Shown: positions 57,549 through 64,000 of the stretch, piece by piece
How positions within the stretch are numbered: position 1 is the first letter of the stretch
How the letters are laid out: each line of letters begins with the position of its first letter
Assembly: GCA_026874595.1 (NCBI GenBank)
Contig: CM049307.1
Location: forward strand, 63,144,370-63,208,369
DNA: 64,000 bases
Direction of reading: 5' to 3'
Origin: Sipunculus nudus
Taxonomy: Eukaryota; Annelida; Sipuncula; Golfingiida; Sipunculidae
Position numbers and translations under genes: made by a program
Notes under the pieces: model-generated
The model's input: the letters and a program-made list of their open reading frames with translations, nothing else
The model's database searches: none
Told to the model about the DNA's origin: nothing

Positions 57549-59098
57549 GTATCCGCCAAAAAAGAGTTTTGCGGATACTATGTTTTCAGCCCACCGCCGC
57601 CGCCACCACCGCCGCTGCGTAGGTGTCAGGAGAACTCCTCTGTAACCGCAGGGCGGAATTTTACAAAGCCCGGGATTATGTTTGGATCACGTGTACTGCT
57701 GTGCCCCGATTTTGTTTTGACAAAATTTTTGTGCGTCTGTTTTGACACATCAACCCACATATCTCGGGAACCGTTTGACCGATCTGGAAAAAAAAAATTG
57801 ACAAATGTAGCCCTTGGATAGTTTTATAACATACATAAAAAATGGTGGCACCACCTGCAACCATTTTTGCACAGCGTCCCTCTGTTTGTCTGCCGTGGGA
57901 TAAAATCACTCATATCTCTGCACTGGTTTGACTTATCTGTCTATAATTTTGCTGGTTTATACATCTTGGATAGCTTTCTGGATTTTGTGGCAGGTGGCGC
58001 CACCTACATTCATGTTTATGCTGCAGACATCCAAGCTCATATCTCGGGAACAGTTTGACCCATTGAGCCAAAATGTTGCATGTGTATAGATCTCACATAG
58101 CTCTTTATCAAACCCAAAACTGGTGGCGCCACCTGCAACCATTTTTGCACAGCGCCCATCTGTATGTCTGCCGTGGGATAAAATCAGTCATATCTCTGCA
58201 CTGGTTTGACTTATCTGCCTAAAATGTTGCTGGTTTATACATCTTGGATAGCTTTCTGGATTTTGTGGCAGTTGGCGCCACCTACATTTATGTTTACGTT
58301 GCAGACATCCAGGCTTATATCTTCGAAACTGTTTGACCAATTGGGCCAAAATTTTGCATGTGTATAGATTTCACATAGCTCTTTATCATATGCAAAACTG
58401 GTGGCACCACCTGCAACCATTTTTGCACAGTGTCCATCTGTTTGTCTGCCATGGGATAAAATCACTCATATCAAGGCAGTGGTTTGACTTTTTGCATTTG
58501 TATACAACTTTGATAGCTTTCTGGATTTTGTGGTAGGTGGCACAACCTACATACACATTTCAGCTGCAGACATCCATGCTAATATGCAACACACCTCACT
58601 CTCTTTCCCCTTGTTAAGCTGTTTTTCCATGTATCCGCAAAAAACGTATCTGCAAATGACGTACGTACGTTCCATAGTGCGCTGTCCACAAAAACTGTTT
58701 CCATAAGTACGTACGTTTTTCTAGCGGATACCCTTTTGCGTGCCTCTTTTGAAACTTTAAGGACGACAGGCAGGTAGAAAGTCATAATGTCTCATCACAC
58801 CTGGCGCCGGGGCACTGTTGGGAAATGTAGGCATTTCTGCCATCCGCAAAACGGATGAATCGCTCACCGATCCGTTTTGATGCTGTCCGTTTTTGCGGAT
58901 ACACATGCGGAGCATGTTTAAACCTACACATGGAAACAGTACATCTTAAAAAGCGGGATCCGATTTTTTTGCGTACGAGACGTACGACATTTACGGATGA
59001 ATGGAAACACAGCTTTACTCAAGCCATGCCTCACTTCACCAGTCCCACTCTGATTTTGGCGGATACACATAGTCGCTTGTCTACTACCCGTATTCTAG
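57549..59098 (+). mobile_element. CTAG-1 element copy C, full length, with a nested MITE
   Basis: TT|GTATCCGCCAAAAAAGAG start, hairpin partner TTTTGCGGATAC, GCC-rich patch 57594-57617. The tandem core has GGTGGCGCCACC-type palindromes at about 57844, 57993, 58121, 58270 and 58400. The 3' end is CACTCTGATTTTGGCGGATA, a decayed hairpin (59070-59088), CTAG at 59095-59098 and TT. Without the 398-bp MITE it is about 1.15 kb. No ORF. Confidence 0.85.
58617..59014 (-). mobile_element. 398-bp PIF/Harbinger-type MITE, copy 2, flanked by TTA, nested in CTAG-1 copy C
   Basis: Inverted relative to the copy at 40287. TTA at 58614-58616 and 59015-59017. The unoccupied site is visible in CTAG-1 copy B (CCCCTTGCCACTCAATCCAT at about 36361-36380), against CCCCTTG-TTA-[MITE]-TTA-CTCAAGCCAT here. 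Confidence 0.9.
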
Positions 59099-59189
59099 TT
59101 CACAGGTGGTCTCATTAGACAGGTCAGTATTAACTAATGTGAATGCCTGAGGTCCAATTAAGGGTGGACTTAAAAGACAGGCAGACATG

Positions 59190-59335
59190 GGGTAATAGTA
59201 ATAAGTAATAGTAATAGTAATAGACTATTACAGCTTTTTCCATGTAATAGTAATAGTAATAGACTCAAAAATTTGAGCAGTAATAGTAATAGTAATAGAA
59301 ACAGAAGGCAAAGTAATAGAGTAATACATATTACT
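59190..59335. repeat. (TAATAG)n / (TAATAGTAA)n microsatellite, left block
   Basis: GTAATAGTAATAG units interrupted by unique words, preceded by CAGACATGGGGT. Confidence 0.85.
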
Positions 59336-61115
59336 TTCTATTACTTCCTGTGAGCCCCTTGATCATGAAGCATATCAGCAAATAATGCTGAACAGACTCA
59401 GTTCTTGTCCAGTAACTGCCCAGGATGTGCCTATTGTTGAGGCAAGCATGGGCCAGCTGCCACATTGTTGGTGACCACTGGTGCTAATTACATAAGAGTA
59501 CTGGACAGAGTAGGTCACAGCCAAATAAGTCACCTGGTACAATCTGACCTTTGATTAGTAAACCATGGATAAACAGAGGCATGTTTGATGTTAAGAGACA
59601 GATAAATAGTGTATTATATTATTGTGACATGTACATCTTATCTCACATCCATCAATCATTATGCATATTCTGAAATGTACCTAGATTTGTTTTCACAAGC
59701 CAGTTTGCATTTTAATCATACAGATTGCAATAACACACATTCAAGAAAATATAATATGGAACCAGATACATTGCAGACCCAAAATGTTCATGATAAGCTT
59801 ATGGTGTTTTCACTACCCATAACGTACTGAAGCCTACAATGCTATAAACTCAGACCAGTACTACAATCACTTGGATAAAGTCATACTGCAGGCACATGTA
59901 TTATCTAGTTAATTTATATACATATTCTTTTAAAATATTCTTTTAATACTTGTCTGTTATTTCATAGTACCAATTTTGCAGACCTTCATTCAGTATCTAA
60001 AATTATGTTAATTTATATTTTTAAAATTAAATGAACCATTTTTTTCATGATATTAATTTATTTGATTATATTATATGAGAATATAAGTGACTATTAATAT
60101 ATTATTATTTGATATCTGAAATTTTGATATCGAATAATTAGATCCTGTTATGTACAAAATTTAAAGTACAAGATTGTTTAATACAAAATTTATTGTGAAA
60201 GTGATTTAAATAATATTTTATTTGTTTTGTAAAATTGATGTAAGTTTAAATCAACTCTCCTTATTCCTAAATTATCCTATGCTTGTTTTGCTGCAATGAA
60301 GAAGGGCATGCCTGAAGAATAAAAGCCATGCATGCTACCATTATTGCAAAGTTTACCACCTCTCTGTTCACTCTCAATATGTATTATGTGATGGAATAAA
60401 ACATGGCATCACATCCAAATGAACATGGATGGAGAAGATGGGGTACTTTTGTCTCCAGTTTGGTTCTGTCCAGAATCTTGACGTAAACAGTATTTTTATT
60501 GGATATATTTATAAGGATTGGGAAACAGGACACATCCCTACATAAATTCCTCTCCTGATACATACATAAAGGACTGAATTGTCAGCTTTATTGAATAATA
60601 ATATGCAATAATCATGAATAATTCCTCTGGAGACAATCTTTAGTCACACTTAAAAATCTTTATTTACTGACTATGAGAACGAAGGATTAAATCTAAATGG
60701 AAGTATGTACTACAAAATAAATTTATGTGAAATATATATGAAAATAATATAAAATGTAAAAGTATGCATATAATTATAAATCAATATTTCACATATGCTG
60801 GGGCCTTTACAATGGGTTGCTTTAATTTACATGTGTTCAAGAGTTCATACAATTATCTTATAATTTTGCTTGAAACACCCGAATAACGATCATTGAGGTT
60901 TCAAAATATTAAAACAAAACAGAATTAAAGAAGCAGAAATAATTAAGAACTCCAGTATTATTAGGCTTCTTGTAAATGACAGACACAGCATAAGAAAATT
61001 GGGTAGGTAACTGGATGATATTGTTGCATTAATATTATATAAACATGTGATTGTAGTGCTAGTTCATAGTACTCATGGCTGCGCAAGGTCTAGAATCCTA
61101 CCATCAGTTTAAGTA
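59336..61115. other. Sequence between the two TAATAG blocks, no gene recognised
   Basis: AT-rich single-copy-looking DNA. No transposase or other coding sequence visible; no PITP exon. Confidence 0.4.
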
Positions 61116-61275
61116 CATGTAATAGTAATAGTAATAGTAATAGTAATAGATACCCCAGTAATAGTAATAGTAATAGTAATAGAAGATAAAATGTGGTAAT
61201 AGTAATAGTAATAGTAATATCAGAAATTGAAAGTAATAGTAATAGTAATAGTAATAGAAAAACTGTAATAGACCC
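61116..61275. repeat. (TAATAG)n microsatellite, right block
   Basis: Same unit and strand as the left block, followed by ACCCCATGTCTG, the inverse of the left flank CAGACATGGGGT. Confidence 0.85.
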
Positions 61276-61855
61276 CATGTCTGAAGACAGGAGTCTTATT
61301 AGACAGGTTTCACTGTATTTTCATGATTTTCTGATATTAAGATTACTTTGACAGCCATTTTTTGTTGTATCGTCATGAATGCCCATGTATGTATTCCTAA
61401 TCTAGGGCCTTATCACCAATTGTCAGCAAGTTGGTTCAGAGTAACATGTTTAGAGAACACTTTCTAATCCTGGTTATGTTACAGTGTAATATAAACTCGC
61501 TTCTTCATATCTATTTCAGGCTATATCCTTTGAGAAATATGAACAGTTCTAAGGCTGATATACTGTATTACATTCCATATTGAGATAAAGTTTGTAGGGC
61601 AGAAAATGTTTAACAACTTTATGCAGTCCTAGATTATGCCCTGAGGAACAGAAAGTCAGAAATATGAACAGTTGAAGAAACATGGAAGAATTGAAGAAGG
61701 TTACTTTAAATGTGTACAGGGAAGAGGAAATATTTGTGAGACTGAGACTTGACAATTGGGCAGATAGAAATGGCAGGTTTTATAATAAACAAGGGTTTTT
61801 CTTTTGATTCATACTTAACTTTATGGGCGTACATGTATAGAGACACCTCTCAACA

Positions 61856-62116
61856 GCTTTGGTCTAGTGGTAGAGCACAGGACTTAAAGACAGAGATAGC
61901 AAGTTCAAGTCTTAGTGGAGGAGTGGTGATATACTTTATAGTTGGCTCCCTGCTTTGCAGGCTTAATGGGAAGGCTGTGCCCAATTGCTGTGTATCACTC
62001 ATAAACTTATGCACCTTTGGGGGTTTCTCAGAGTCATGACCCAGATGGATGGTGTAGTACACCGAACCAGGTGTAGTTAAACAATGAGAAAATGTAGGCA
62101 GTTACCTCCACCAGAA
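61856..62116 (+). mobile_element. tRNA-derived SINE, copy 2
   Basis: A box TTGGTCTAGTGGTAGAGC, B box AAGTTCAAGTCTTAG, body CAGGCTTAATGGGAAGGCTG, TGTATCACTCATA and TTTGGGGGTTTCTCAGAG, end GGCAGTTACCTCCACC. Same order as copy 1 but ~150 bp shorter in the 3' body. Confidence 0.75.
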
Positions 62117-64000
62117 ATAGGATCTGAGCCTTTGAAGTAAGAGGTTGGAAAAACAGTATTTCTGTAAGGAAAACTGGTCTTTCCTGTTATTTTACTTGGC
62201 TGTTTGCACCAAGTGCTTTTTAGTGAAGTGGGAAACACCTAGACATCTTATCCATTCTTGGGTATATGGGCTTCTTCTTTATGTCCACAAATATGTTACA
62301 AATAGGCTCAATTAAGACCACAAGACCTTTACTGAGCAATTTTGATTTTATGGTCAACTGCATTTTCAAATAGTTCCTCATGTTTACATGGGGTTTTTCT
62401 AAGTATCCTCCAGCTTAACAATGAACAGATTGTTAAGGTTAGATTGAGAATACCAGGTAGGAATGTTTATGTAACTCTGGTGTTTGGATGGCTGTGAATA
62501 CCATTGCATAGTGTCAGATCAGTCTTTTTATCCTGAAGCTGAGTGGCAATTACAGGAGGATGAGGAGCAGTGCTGTATCTGGAAGGCTGGCATCTTATTT
62601 GACTGTGAGATGCTCAGGTAGAGAGCAGGTGAGGTCAATCGTCCAGGTGATGATTTTTATTCCTTATAAATATATATATCTTTTTAAATCTGACTGTATT
62701 GATTTTAACATCTTGTTCATTCCAGAATTTGTGTGTGATACATGTATTAAACCAGCCACACACTAGGGTTTGTTGTGCAACATGTTGCGTATGTGTGTGG
62801 CAAATGTTTCATGTTTCTTGTGTTTGCAATATGTTTCAAGAAATAGAGCCTGTTAGGCTTGCAGAATTTAAGATCAAGTGCTGCATTTGGGATGCCTAGA
62901 GCCATAAGATTTGGCTTCAAAAGAGGAACACCTTGAATTGACAAAGACCAGACTTTTTCTTTTTTGGCATGTGTGTGTCAGGTTTTGTGTAAGGAAAACT
63001 TGTGAAGCAAAGGTTTCAAGAAATATGTGAAACAACAAGTTGTGCAGCATATTCCCAGTGTGTGGCTGGCTTTAGGCCTTCACTGTTGTTATAGTGAAAA
63101 TTTTAATGATTTAATAAAGGTGTTTAATACTGATTATTTGTTCACAAATGACATACATGCAATTCTTCCTGTCCCTGTCAGAGAGTATGTAATTACTTGT
63201 AAACAGAAATGGCACAACCCTTGAAGCTAAACTTTTAATGTAAGCTCTCTACACCTTTGACCAAGAGCTAAATTCACATGAAATCAATAAAAGATTTTGC
63301 CTTTAATGAGATATCATTAAGCTTTTGGATTCCATTCTTAAAAAAGGGTTACAACTGTTAATGCTGGATGGAACAAAGTTTTCTGTATTGTAACATTAAT
63401 ATTTGATTTACATTATTTTTTTCTGCTTCAGAATCAATAAGGAGATGTGGTCTTAATTTATTAGAATCTTTCTATCTGCAGCTGAATTGAAAGGAAGTAA
63501 TAATAATATAAACAGTAAAATAACAATGTCATTAAAAATGTATATATACTATTGTCATTGTTTTTGTTGTAATTTGATCAAGTATAGCACTATAACCCCA
63601 TATGGCTAAGCAACTAGAGTAACATAATTACTCTCCGTAAGTCTGGAAGCACATCAGCAGTCACAGAGGCTGAGTAAATACCTGCCTGAGTTAGATAATA
63701 ATTATTGGGTTTTCAGGGCAGGACTTTTTGGTGCACAATATGGATCTGATTAGATAAATCAGCGAGGCTGAGTTCCTGGTCTGGTTTATGTATGTTTGGG
63801 TAGATAGGCTTCCGACCAGATTACAGTGTACTCTTAAAACATGAATTGTACTGAGTCAGGGTAACAGTGGTTAGGTAATGGTAGTGCACACTGCCTTGTT
63901 TTAATCACTGCCTACACTTGACTTCCATTAGGACTGCTCCTGTTAGTATCTAGAATCTGGTAATTTCTTTAAGGCTAAAACTACAGGAGATAGTAAGAAG
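62117..64000. other. PITPNC1 intron sequence to the window end, nothing recognised
   Basis: No exon, RNA gene or mobile element identified; short A/T-rich and TGTG-rich stretches only. Confidence 0.4.

Larger units (their letters stand above)
57493..61313. mobile_element. H-family element interrupted by CTAG-1 copy C and by a TAATAG-bounded block
   Basis: Left end ACAGTGAAACCTGTGTTAGG (57494), right end AGACAGGTTTCACTGTA (61297-61313), inverted to each other. H sequence resumes after CTAG-1 copy C as CACAGGTGGTCTCATTAGAC (59101) and again at 61277. The span assumes these pieces belong to one original copy, which is inference. Confidence 0.5.

Noticed and set aside
57408-57821. 137-residue plus-strand ORF with a proline run
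   Set aside because: It crosses the CTAG-1 copy C boundary and its prolines come from the GCC-rich repeat; equivalent frames are broken in the other copies.

Overview
This is a window of animal nuclear DNA, AT-rich, intron-rich and full of dispersed repeats. It has no bacterial or organellar features. The two genes I recognise are metazoan orthologues. The repeats are of types I associate with mollusc genomes: short elements ending in hairpin plus CTAG with an internal tandem core, 'GTCCGTCCGTC' repeats, and 'CAGTGAAACCTGTCTTA' repeats. A mollusc, perhaps a bivalve, is my best guess. That rests on repeat style, not on a diagnostic marker.

Layout. (1) 1-11.2 kb: the 3' end of a plus-strand gene I cannot name. 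It has a Tyr/Gly/Arg-rich penultimate exon (2393-2704) and a tiny last exon (5644-5665), then several kb without coding sequence. (2) 11.58-30.24 kb, minus strand: a complete 11-exon gene for the 26S proteasome lid subunit Rpn5/PSMD12. All introns are GT-AG and the predicted protein is 453 aa. Its 9.25-kb first intron holds a 5'-truncated LINE split by a Helentron-like element, and a ~3.2-kb foldback-like element with ~475-bp inverted arms around a higher-order satellite. (3) 30.25-33.21 kb: a ~3-kb head-to-head intergenic region with promoter sequence and decayed repeats. (4) 33214-33261, plus strand: first coding exon of PITPNC1 (RdgB-beta class phosphatidylinositol transfer protein), ending in a consensus donor. 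I find no second exon, so the rest of the window is probably its long first intron.

That intron is a nested-transposon landscape. Two families (called CTAG-1 and CTAG-2 here) share one architecture: start GTATCC(C/G), inverted copies of that start just inside the 3' end, a 3' hairpin, terminal CTAG, and TT at both flanks. This matches Helentron-associated elements (HINEs). One CTAG-2 copy contains a LINE, which in turn contains a PIF/Harbinger-type MITE and a larger repeat ('F' family). One CTAG-1 copy carries a second copy of the same MITE. Removing the insertions restores reading frames or sequence continuity, so the order of events can be read from the sequence.

The genes do not form an operon. 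The notable gene-level point is the divergent PSMD12-PITPNC1 pair, which is also adjacent and divergent in human (17q24.2, from memory). No tRNA or rRNA gene, CRISPR or operon structure was found.
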